Positions 1 to 5,417 of a DNA stretch of 5,417 bases are shown here, piece by piece. Below the pieces are notes generated by a model. It searched no databases, was not told where the DNA came from, and saw only the letters and a program-made list of their open reading frames with translations. The DNA is from Eubacteriales bacterium (lineage in GTDB: Bacteria > Bacillota > Clostridia > Oscillospirales > Acutalibacteraceae). Each line of letters begins with the position of its first letter. Within the stretch, counting starts at the first letter, position 1. Location: NCBI GenBank assembly GCA_030529125.1, contig JAUMXP010000112.1, positions 1 through 5,417 of the forward strand. The letters run 5' to 3'. Position numbers and translations under genes: made by a program.

Positions 1-2
1 TA

Positions 3-803
3 AGCAAGCATATAATCAATCTTGAAAATGAATTAGGTGTCAAGCTATTTGACCGCAATCACAGTCCGATGACTTTGACTCCTGCAGGTGAGTTTTTTGT
101 TAAACACGCTCAGGAGCTATTGTACAAAGAAGACCAGTTATTAAAATCTCTGGAGGGTTTCCAGACTGGTGAAAACGGTAGACTTGTGATTGGTGTCACT
201 CCGTTTCGCAGCTTGTACCTTATGCCTCAGATAATTAAGAAAGTTAAAGATAAATTTCCGGGCGTCCGCGTTACACTTGTAGAAGCTAAGAGCGAACAGC
301 TCAGAAAAGAAGCAAGCGAGGGTAAGTACGACTTTGCTGTAGTTAATCTCCCTGTAGATGAAACCGTTTTAGATGTCACCTCTCTTGAGCCGGATACACT
401 GGTGCTTGCGATATCTGCTGATTTAGCAGAGGATCTACCTGACACAAGCAAGGATAACCTCACCGTGCTTGACTTCAAAAAGGCCGATGACCTCCCATTT
501 GTAGTGTTAAGTCCTGGTCAGGAACTACGCGAGCTATTCGACAAAATGTGTGCTAGCGCAAGCATCGAACCAAATATCGCAGCAGAAGTAGTTGGAGTTA
601 CCACCGCGTGGACTATGGCGCGTGCAGGTGTGGGTGCCGCTGTATTGCCGCTTCAATATATCGAAAGCGACTTTTCAGACGATAGCATCAGACTGTACAA
701 AATAAAAAGCAAGCTGTACTCTCGACAGCCTGCTATAGTTACCCGACGCGATCAATATATTTCGCCATATACTAAATACGCTATAGACCTTTTAACAGAA
801 TAA
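3..803 (+). CDS. LysR-family transcriptional regulator, 5' end cut off by window edge
   Basis: The reading frame is open from base 3 to the TAA at 801-803, giving 266 residues. The Met codon at 69 is internal: the 22 codons before it encode SKHIINLENELGVKLFDRNH followed by SP, the recognition helix and wing of a LysR winged helix-turn-helix, and the LTPAGEFF that follows is the usual family continuation. Against a usual LysR length of about 300 residues, roughly 30-40 N-terminal residues lie outside the window. A linker helix (about residues 23-57) leads into the periplasmic-binding-protein-like effector domain (about 58-266), which opens with GRLVIGVTPFRSLYLMPQII, typical of family members that bind a small-molecule inducer. 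The protein should be a cytoplasmic DNA-binding regulator. Its effector and targets cannot be read from sequence. It is convergent with the acyltransferase operon, so the usual divergent LysR target, if any, would lie to the left of the window. Family assignment is firm; the regulon is unknown. Confidence 0.93.
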   Translation, partial: SKHIINLENELGVKLFDRNHSPMTLTPAGEFFVKHAQELLYKEDQLLKSLEGFQTGENGRLVIGVTPFRSLYLMPQIIKKVKDKFPGVRVTLVEAKSEQLRKEASEGKYDFAVVNLPVDETVLDVTSLEPDTLVLAISADLAEDLPDTSKDNLTVLDFKKADDLPFVVLSPGQELRELFDKMCASASIEPNIAAEVVGVTTAWTMARAGVGAAVLPLQYIESDFSDDSIRLYKIKSKLYSRQPAIVTRRDQYISPYTKYAIDLLTE

Positions 804-807
804 AAAC

Positions 808-843
808 AAGTCCGTTTCAGTGTTGAAACGGACTTTTCTTTTT
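808..843. terminator. Bidirectional intrinsic terminator between convergent genes
   Basis: AAGTCCGTTTCA (808-819) pairs perfectly with TGAAACGGACTT (824-835) around a GTGT loop. On the + strand the stem is followed by TTCTTTTT, which suits termination of the LysR gene that stops at 803. On the minus strand the same stem is followed by GTTTTTATT, so it can also end transcripts of the acyl ligase, whose stop codon is at 850-852. The hairpin fills most of the 46-bp gap and marks the 3' end of the minus-strand operon. Confidence 0.93.
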
Positions 844-849
844 ATAACT

Positions 850-2328
850 TTATGCGTATTTTGCAATCATCTGTTTACGGTCAATCTTGCCGTTAAATGT
901 CTTGATGATTTCGTCAATAACAACAATCTGCTTAGGCTGTTTGTAAGGCTCTAAGTTCTTGGCAATAACGTCACGGATCTCCTGTTCATCAAGCTCCATA
1001 CCTTCTTTGAGAACTACTAAAAGTTTAAGCGCTGTATTACCGCGAACTGATACAGGAACAAGTAAACACTCGTCAACGCACTGTGCTCTCATAGCTACGT
1101 CTTCAACTTCAACTGGTGCAACTTTGAAGCCACCAAGATTGATAGTATCATTGCTTCTACCCACAAGTATGAGCTCACCATTTTCTGCAAAGTAGCAGAT
1201 ATCACTCATAACGAGCATACCGTTTTTAAGCGCCTTCGCTGTCTGCTCAGGTTCATTCCAGTAACCCTGCATAACTGACTTACTTCTGATAGCACAAAGA
1301 CCAGGGTTATCAACGCTCGAATTCTCTATCTCGTTGCCGTCTTCATCAAGCACAACAATCTCGCTGTATGAATTAGGGAAACCAACAGAGCCTGTGTACT
1401 TTGAACCACCTGACACACAGAACTCGTCTGTGCATACTACACCTGCTTCTGAACATCCAAAGCAGTTGTACATATATACATTAGGCAAAAGTGCACGCAT
1501 CTTCTCTTTGTCTGTTTCAGGATAAGCAGTAGAACTTGAATAAATAAATCTGAGCTGTGAGTTGAGTGCCGCTAAATCCTTAGATGCGATAGCAAGCAGC
1601 ATGTGAATAGCTGATGGTGGAAGATAAAGTGATGTAACCTTGTGGTCTGATATAGTCTTGAAATAAAGCTTAAAGTTTCTGAAACTCTCGAGCAAGCTTA
1701 CAGTACTACCTACCGCCATAGCGATGTGGCATTTTCTAAGGCCTGCTGCGTGGTTCATCGGAGTAGGAATCAACCACACGTTGTCGCTCTTGATGTCAGT
1801 AGTTTCGATACCTGCGAGCGCAATATTAATCTGGTTAGAGAATGAAACCATAACACCCTTTGACTTACCTGTAGTACCTGTAGTGAACAAGATTTCAGCA
1901 AGGCTGTCAGGGTCAGGGACACTTGGACTGAAGCTGTCATCCATAGCTTCAATCTGTGGCATAATACGGTCAATTGACCATGAGTTTTCAATATCATCAC
2001 GAGTATCAAGTGTAATGATAGTAGATGCCTCAAGCTCGTCAGCTATTTCAACAATACGATTGCTAGGTGTGTTCTTTTCAAGTGGTACGAAAGTTGCACC
2101 TAAAAGCTGAATACCATACCATACGTAAACATTAGGAAGAATATGGTCAGATTCAACGATGACTCTTTCTCCCGGCTTAACACCGTTTTCAAGCAAAAAC
2201 TTAGCTGCTCTTCTATTGTACATTGCAAGTGTTTCGTAAGTGCATTTTTCATCACCTACATGAAAAGCAATCTGATCTGGTGTTTCTTTAGCAAACTTCT
2301 GAATCATTAATGCTACTGAATTAAGCAT
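850..2328 (-). CDS. AMP-forming acyl-acid ligase (ANL superfamily), DltA-like role in carrier-protein loading
   Basis: A 492-residue adenylate-forming enzyme. It should activate a carboxylic acid with ATP and transfer the acyl group to a thiol, here probably the phosphopantetheine of the carrier protein in the same operon. Visible core motifs are the P-loop A3, FTTGTTGKSKG (148-158); A5, FGCSEAG with Glu294; A7, with Asp376; A8, GRSND then LGGFKVAPVEVE (390-409), the hinge before the small C-terminal domain; and A10, NGKID, with the catalytic Lys481. The ATG at 2326-2328 is preceded by AGGAGG at 5-base spacing, which fixes the start. Length is close to DltA (about 500). However, the A4 region reads PTPMNHAAGL (about 188-197), resembling the P-x-x-H-x-x-G pattern of acyl/aryl-acid ligases. 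I do not see the Asp that holds the substrate amino group in amino-acid-adenylating enzymes, and the A5 motif is not the DltA-type YGPTE. An automatic 'D-alanine ligase' label is therefore doubtful. It is the last gene of the operon, 64 bp after the MBOAT gene. A stand-alone acyl-CoA ligase is the alternative. Confidence 0.88.
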   Translation of the reverse strand: MLNSVALMIQKFAKETPDQIAFHVGDEKCTYETLAMYNRRAAKFLLENGVKPGERVIVESDHILPNVYVWYGIQLLGATFVPLEKNTPSNRIVEIADELEASTIITLDTRDDIENSWSIDRIMPQIEAMDDSFSPSVPDPDSLAEILFTTGTTGKSKGVMVSFSNQINIALAGIETTDIKSDNVWLIPTPMNHAAGLRKCHIAMAVGSTVSLLESFRNFKLYFKTISDHKVTSLYLPPSAIHMLLAIASKDLAALNSQLRFIYSSSTAYPETDKEKMRALLPNVYMYNCFGCSEAGVVCTDEFCVSGGSKYTGSVGFPNSYSEIVVLDEDGNEIENSSVDNPGLCAIRSKSVMQGYWNEPEQTAKALKNGMLVMSDICYFAENGELILVGRSNDTINLGGFKVAPVEVEDVAMRAQCVDECLLVPVSVRGNTALKLLVVLKEGMELDEQEIRDVIAKNLEPYKQPKQIVVIDEIIKTFNGKIDRKQMIAKYA

Positions 2329-2350
2329 AGTTTCCTCCTATATAGACTTC

Positions 2351-2373
2351 GTGCGCTGCAAAACACAGCGCAC
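2351..2373 (-). other. Intercistronic hairpin between the MBOAT and ligase genes
   Basis: GTGCGCTG (2351-2358) and CAGCGCAC (2366-2373) form a perfect 8-bp GC-rich stem with a 7-base loop. It lies in the 64-bp gap between the acyltransferase stop and the ligase ribosome binding site. In the minus-strand transcript it is followed by GAAGUCUAUA, not a U-tract, so it does not look like an efficient intrinsic terminator. It could stabilise the 3' end of a processed upstream message or tune ligase expression. The structure is seen; the role is inferred. Confidence 0.6.
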
Positions 2374-2392
2374 AAAAGGATTTCATAATAAA

Positions 2393-4015
2393 TTAAAACT
2401 TACCGTAAATAAAAGATGATGCATCAAATTCTGGTCCGTATACACCGAATACAAGCACTACTGTAAGCAGTAAGAGTATAAGGAACCAACGGAAAATAAG
2501 ATTCTGCCTTGATAAAGATTCGCGGATTTTCATACCGCTTTCCTGTAAAGTACTGATAACAAACAGCAGTAAAATAGCTGCAATCAGTATAATCATGCCC
2601 TGCTGATCTACACCGTAAGTGAAGATCTCGCCGTCTGAACCGAACAAGAATCCTAAGTCAATTGATGTAAACATCGATTTAATCATCGCAAAGGCATCAG
2701 TAAGGGATGGAGCTTTTACAATGATACGTGAGATACACAGAAGCATAAATGTTCTGAGCATCTGAAAAATTCTGAAACTGAACGCTTCAGTATTAACGTG
2801 AAGCACTTTAGCCAGTTTATTATAAGCCGGAGTGAGTGCTACAGTTGATGAAATAAGTATTGCGTTGTACAAACCGTTAGTAACATATTGCCACGTAATG
2901 CCGTGCCATATACCAATCAGGAAGAATACAACAAACGGCGCCGCAACTGATGGAACAATTTTTCCTGCGTGAGGGCCGAATTTCTTTCTGAACTTCTTGC
3001 TGAGATTTGTAACAGGCTTACACAGCATAACTGGATAGAAAACAAATTCTCTCATCCACGCACCCAGCGACATATGCCATCTGCGCCAGAAGTCAGCCAT
3101 AGAAGTAGCAAAGAACGGACGTTCAAAGTTGAGCGGTAAATCAATACCCATCATCTGGGCAGCACCTCTGGTGATATCTGTACCACCGGAGAAGTCGCCA
3201 TAAATCTGGAACGAATACGCAAGCACACCGAAGAATACCTGTGTACCATTATATCCACCGGCAACAAAATCTGCCGAGAACACGTGCGCAGTAATCGCAG
3301 AGATTCTGTCAGCAATTACAAGCTTCTTGAAGAAACCCCAGAGAATAAGCTGTGCACCGTACTTGATATTATCATAGTTAAGCTTGTGTTCCTGTGTCAG
3401 CTGAACGCCAACATCACAATATCTGAACAATGGACCCTGTACGATAGATGGGAAGAACGAAACAAACAATGCAAACTTACCGATATTTCTCTCGGCAGCA
3501 TGTTTGCCACGTCCAATATCAATCAGGTATCCGATTGAGTTAAACGTGTAGTATGAAAGACAGAGCGGAACAATCAGATTCATCAGTGGATCTGAAACAT
3601 CCCACTTAAAAAGTGAGAACAGCTTGTCAAGATTATAGAACAAGAAGCCATGACACTTAAGTATAATCAGCACACCAAGGTTTACAAGAGCTGTGATAAC
3701 CTGTATAGTATGTATCTTCTTATTAGCTATCTTCTTATACTCACGTTTTTCTTCTTTAGTTATTGAGTCTCCCAGCGACCTAACGTAGCTCTGTTGCTTG
3801 TCGCGTATGCGCTGCATAAAAAGACCTGAAGCAAAAGTAAACACAGTGGTAGACATAATGAACAGTACGTTTGTAATACCGCTGCTAAGATAAAATCCAT
3901 AGCTGGCAATAAGCAGTACTACCCACTGATACTTCTTAAGCTTTTTAGGTAACGCATAATAGACAATGAGAACAATCGCTAAAAACGCCAGGAAGGCTAA
4001 TGAATTTAACGTCAT
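2393..4015 (-). CDS. Membrane-bound O-acyltransferase (MBOAT), AlgI/DltB type, with C-terminal FxYxxF motif
   Basis: A 540-residue polytopic membrane protein with about 11-13 hydrophobic segments, for example near residues 3-21, 30-46, 103-120, 143-163, 219-236, 357-375, 472-489 and 508-527. The MBOAT signatures are clear. FQIYGDFSGGTDI (269-281) leads into DFWRRWHMSLGAWMREFVFYP (first residue 308), which holds His314. The second signature, IGIWHG (367-372), holds His371, the expected invariant catalytic His. At 540 residues it is closer to AlgI/PatA-type enzymes (about 500) than to DltB (about 400). The chain ends FIYGKF (535-540), which fits the FxYxxF motif described at the C-terminus of DltX and some MBOAT proteins, with Tyr537 as candidate acyl carrier. 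It should move an acyl group from the co-encoded carrier protein across the membrane for O-acylation of an envelope polymer. The ATG at 4013-4015 has AGAGAG 8 bases upstream. The gene lies 43 bp after the carrier protein gene with no terminator between them. The acceptor polymer is unknown. Confidence 0.93.
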   Translation of the reverse strand: MTLNSLAFLAFLAIVLIVYYALPKKLKKYQWVVLLIASYGFYLSSGITNVLFIMSTTVFTFASGLFMQRIRDKQQSYVRSLGDSITKEEKREYKKIANKKIHTIQVITALVNLGVLIILKCHGFLFYNLDKLFSLFKWDVSDPLMNLIVPLCLSYYTFNSIGYLIDIGRGKHAAERNIGKFALFVSFFPSIVQGPLFRYCDVGVQLTQEHKLNYDNIKYGAQLILWGFFKKLVIADRISAITAHVFSADFVAGGYNGTQVFFGVLAYSFQIYGDFSGGTDITRGAAQMMGIDLPLNFERPFFATSMADFWRRWHMSLGAWMREFVFYPVMLCKPVTNLSKKFRKKFGPHAGKIVPSVAAPFVVFFLIGIWHGITWQYVTNGLYNAILISSTVALTPAYNKLAKVLHVNTEAFSFRIFQMLRTFMLLCISRIIVKAPSLTDAFAMIKSMFTSIDLGFLFGSDGEIFTYGVDQQGMIILIAAILLLFVISTLQESGMKIRESLSRQNLIFRWFLILLLLTVVLVFGVYGPEFDASSFIYGKF

Positions 4016-4058
4016 ATATGTTTCTCTCTAATCTATTTATTATTTAATCAGCAAAAAA

Positions 4059-4289
4059 TCAGTCTTCGTCAAGGATACCTTCTACTAAGTTGAGGATAGC
4101 TTCAGCGCTGTTGAAGTTTTCAGGCTCCATCATATCAACTGTGATTGTGATATCATAGTAGTCACAAAGCTCACCTACGATAGAAACGATGTCAAAGCTG
4201 TCGAGGATACCGTCATCGATAAGCTTAGTTTCTTTTGTAAAATCAACATCAGAACGAATAGACTCTAAAATTTCGATAATTTTTTCCAT
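4059..4289 (-). CDS. Acyl carrier protein, DltC-like
   Basis: A 76-residue, strongly acidic protein with the four-helix carrier-protein pattern. The motif GILDSFDIVSIVGEL (27-41) contains Ser31, the expected site of 4'-phosphopantetheine attachment, in the LDS context typical of DltC and related stand-alone carriers. Length matches DltC and bacterial ACP (about 75-80). The start at 4287-4289 is supported by AAGGAG (4299-4304) with 9-base spacing. It is the first gene of the operon, ahead of the MBOAT and the acyl ligase, so it most likely shuttles the ligase product to the membrane enzyme at the cytoplasmic face. A general fatty-acid-synthesis ACP is unlikely given these neighbours and the lack of fab genes. 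Which acyl group it carries cannot be read from its sequence. Confidence 0.93.
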   Translation of the reverse strand: MEKIIEILESIRSDVDFTKETKLIDDGILDSFDIVSIVGELCDYYDITITVDMMEPENFNSAEAILNLVEGILDED

Positions 4290-4311
4290 AATAAACTACT
4301 CCTTTTTACTG

Positions 4312-4325
4312 AATAACAAGTTATT
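4312..4325. repeat. Small inverted repeat in the operon leader
   Basis: AATAAC and GTTATT form perfect 6-base arms around a 2-base centre, 22 bases before the carrier-protein start codon and just upstream of its Shine-Dalgarno sequence. In RNA it could form a weak 5-bp AU stem closed by a CUUG tetraloop; in DNA it could be an operator half-site pair. It is short and AT-rich, so chance is quite possible. Confidence 0.3.
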
Positions 4326-4392
4326 TTCGTACAAATAGGCCCATAATCACCCAAAAAAGCAACTATTTCGACACATACCCGTACACTATAAT

Positions 4393-4422
4393 AATATACC
4401 ACAGAAAGAACGCTTTCGTCAA
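4393..4422 (-). promoter_or_regulatory. Predicted sigma-A promoter of the ACP-MBOAT-ligase operon
   Basis: On the minus strand, TTGACG (4417-4422) serves as -35 and TATATT (4393-4398) as -10, separated by 18 bases. The bases before the -10 read TGG, giving an extended -10 (TGnTATATT). The start site would be near 4386, leaving a leader of roughly 95 nt before the carrier-protein ATG. The promoter lies between the probable spoVAD terminator and the first operon gene, as expected for independent transcription. The form suggests vegetative rather than sporulation-sigma control. Confidence 0.72.
4404..4417. promoter_or_regulatory. Inverted repeat in the promoter spacer, possible operator
   Basis: GAAAG (4404-4408) and CTTTC (4413-4417) form a dyad around AACG, placed between the -35 and -10 boxes, where a bound repressor would block RNA polymerase. 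The minus-strand reading GAAAGCGTTCTTTC shares the GAAAnCG half of a CcpA catabolite-response element, but the other half does not fit, with about three mismatches to the usual core. It is a candidate site for an unknown regulator; the dyad itself is certain. Confidence 0.35.
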
Positions 4423-4429
4423 TCGTCAA
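4416..4429 (-). repeat. Tandem TTGACGA heptamer at the -35 region
   Basis: On the minus strand the heptamer TTGACGA occurs twice with no gap (4429-4423 and 4422-4416). The downstream copy supplies the -35 box at correct spacing. The upstream copy would be 25 bases from the -10, too far to act as a -35. The pair may be a direct-repeat activator site or a local duplication. Confidence 0.5.
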
Positions 4430-4441
4430 AATGAGTATGTA

Positions 4442-4465
4442 TAAGCCCGAAAAAGCTCGGACTTA
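4442..4465 (-). terminator. Probable intrinsic terminator downstream of spoVAD
   Basis: In the minus-strand transcript UAAGUCCGA pairs with UCGGGCUUA (one G-U pair) around a short GCUUUU loop, starting 9 bases after the spoVAD stop codon. The stem is good, but the following bases (UACAUACUCAUUUU) are only moderately U-rich, so some read-through into the operon downstream is possible. Confidence 0.6.
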
Positions 4466-4474
4466 GTGCAATTT

Positions 4475-5417
4475 TTACATTACAATATTTGCAAGATGAG
4501 CAATACTAGGTATAGACTCCTTCTGCTGAACAGAAGTAGGACTCAGAAGTGCCCCTGTGGCTATGACCAGAATATTGTTCATTTCACGATTAGCAACGCT
4601 TTTGAGAATATGTCCGCACAGCACGCTACCGCAACAACCACAGCCTGAACCTCCTGCGTGAACATCAGCGTCTTCATTAGCATAAATCATCATACCGCAG
4701 TCTTTGTGCTTGTGGTTAATGATATAACCCTCTTTCTCTGTGAGTTCATAGAGAAGTTTAGACCCTACCTTACCTAGATCTCCGGTATATATCATGTCAT
4801 AGTCATCAACTGTTGTATTTGTGTCTTTGAAGAAACTGAGCAGCGTGTCGCTTGCCGCAGGAGCCATAGCGGCACCCATGTTGTTCTGATCTTTTACTCC
4901 TAAGTCAGTGATTTTTCCGACTGTAGCAAACTTTACCCTTGGTATAAGTTTTGACTTATCCTTTGACAAAACACAACATCCTGCACCCGTAACAGTCCAC
5001 TGCGACGACTGAGGCCTCTGACCACCGTAATCAAGCGGAAACCTATACTGTCTTTCTGCCGAACAGAAATGTGACGACGTCACACAGGCTGAGCTCAAAG
5101 CTGCTTCGCTTTCGACCATAACAGACGCCATTATTAGCCCCTGTACCATAGTAGAACACGCACCATACTGGCCAAGATACGGTATGCTAAAATCCTTTAA
5201 ACCGTAACTTGAACTGATACACTGGTTGAGCAAATCTCCTGCAAATAAATAGTCTATGTCTTTTGCACTAAGCTGAGCTTTGTCAAGCGCAATACTCAGC
5301 GCTTCTTTCTGCAAAGTACTCTCTGCTTTCTCCCATGTATCCTGACCCATATGCATATCATAAAATATTTTGTCAAAATCATCTGGCAATGCAACATTGG
5401 CAAACTCGTCCATTAAA
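4475..5417 (-). CDS. spoVAD: Stage V sporulation protein AD, N-terminus cut off by window edge
   Basis: A thiolase-fold protein of the SpoVA complex, which moves dipicolinic acid into the developing spore; SpoVAD is the member known to bind dipicolinate. The visible 313 codons align from memory with Bacillus subtilis SpoVAD along their length. Counting from the Met at 5411-5413, landmarks are DKxxxDMH (14-21), AGDLLNQ (58-64), GACST with the thiolase-position Cys86, TSSH then SAERQYRFP (112-126), DYGGQRP (128-134), MGAAMAPAASDT (179-190), TGDL (210-213), CGMMIY (239-244), HAGGSGC (252-258) and TGALLSPTSVQQKESIP (286-302). The frame is open upstream of that Met (TTA Leu codon), and B. subtilis SpoVAD (about 338 residues) suggests about 25 residues are missing, so the Met at 5413 is internal. 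The C-terminus is a few residues shorter than in Bacillus. It is the last gene of its unit: no spoVAE follows, a probable terminator does. Expression is expected in the forespore, but its promoter is outside the window. Confidence 0.96.
   Translation of the reverse strand, partial: LMDEFANVALPDDFDKIFYDMHMGQDTWEKAESTLQKEALSIALDKAQLSAKDIDYLFAGDLLNQCISSSYGLKDFSIPYLGQYGACSTMVQGLIMASVMVESEAALSSACVTSSHFCSAERQYRFPLDYGGQRPQSSQWTVTGAGCCVLSKDKSKLIPRVKFATVGKITDLGVKDQNNMGAAMAPAASDTLLSFFKDTNTTVDDYDMIYTGDLGKVGSKLLYELTEKEGYIINHKHKDCGMMIYANEDADVHAGGSGCGCCGSVLCGHILKSVANREMNNILVIATGALLSPTSVQQKESIPSIAHLANIVM

Noticed and set aside
69..803. LysR gene starting at the ATG at 69
   Set aside because: The 22 codons before it encode the conserved end of the LysR helix-turn-helix in the same frame, so this Met is internal.
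1724..2110. 128-codon + strand open frame, and other open frames opposite or inside the ligase and MBOAT genes (for example 227-478, 959-1195, 1334-1525, 1770-2033, 3284-3538)
   Set aside because: Each lies wholly within a gene with clear family motifs on another frame, and the translations show no recognisable domain. They are shadows of the real genes.
850..4289. Canonical dlt operon for teichoic acid D-alanylation
   Set aside because: The gene order differs, no dltD or separate dltX is present, the MBOAT is AlgI-sized, and the ligase motifs look like acyl-acid rather than amino-acid activation. A D-alanine function is not excluded but is not the best reading.
4333..4368. Possible riboswitch or structured leader in the operon 5' region (AAATAG at 4333-4338 against CTATTT at 4363-4368)
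   Set aside because: Only a 6-bp AU-rich long-range pairing was found, with no recognisable riboswitch core and no terminator/antiterminator pair before the carrier-protein gene.
4466..4648. 60-codon + strand open frame overlapping the 3' end of spoVAD
   Set aside because: It is antisense to the conserved C-terminal part of SpoVAD, shows no family resemblance, and runs into the probable terminator region at its start.
4475..5417. 3-oxoacyl-ACP synthase III or thiolase working with the ACP
   Set aside because: It shares the thiolase fold and the active-site-position Cys, but the landmark motifs along its length match SpoVAD specifically, and it is separated from the ACP operon by a terminator and a promoter.
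1..5417. Mobile elements, CRISPR arrays, tRNA or rRNA genes
   Set aside because: No transposase, integrase, regularly spaced repeats or RNA-gene sequences were seen. Nearly all the window is occupied by the five protein genes.

Overview
The window looks like the chromosome of an endospore-forming Firmicute, most likely a gut-type member of the Clostridia. The basis is a very clear SpoVAD homologue, strong AGGAGG-type ribosome binding sites, a moderately low GC content (about 40% by eye) and intrinsic terminators. A genus cannot be named from this sequence.

Layout, left to right. (1) A LysR-family regulator on the + strand runs in from the left edge, so most of its DNA-binding helix-turn-helix is cut off. 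It ends at 803. (2) A perfect 12-bp hairpin at 808-835 with U-tracts on both sides terminates the LysR gene and the convergent minus-strand operon. (3) A three-gene minus-strand operon follows, in transcription order: a small acyl carrier protein (4289-4059), an AlgI/DltB-type membrane-bound O-acyltransferase (MBOAT; 4015-2393) and an AMP-forming acyl ligase (2328-850). (4) A 185-bp gap (4290-4474) holds the operon's predicted promoter, with repeat elements in and beside it, and the terminator of the next gene upstream. (5) The C-terminal ~92% of spoVAD, also on the minus strand, runs off the right edge.

How the operon should work. The ligase would adenylate a carboxylic acid and load it on the phosphopantetheine arm of the carrier protein. 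The MBOAT would take the acyl group from the carrier on the cytoplasmic side and pass it across the membrane for O-acylation of an envelope molecule. This is the logic of the Dlt (teichoic acid D-alanylation) pathway, but three features differ. The ligase has acyl-acid rather than amino-acid signatures. The MBOAT has AlgI-like length and ends in FIYGKF, which fits the FxYxxF acyl-relay motif that Dlt systems carry on the separate microprotein DltX. No SGNH/DltD-type partner is encoded in the operon, which is bounded by a promoter on one side and a terminator on the other. This compact, Dlt-like but apparently non-D-alanine system is the most interesting item in the window. SpoVAD appears to be a separate transcription unit.
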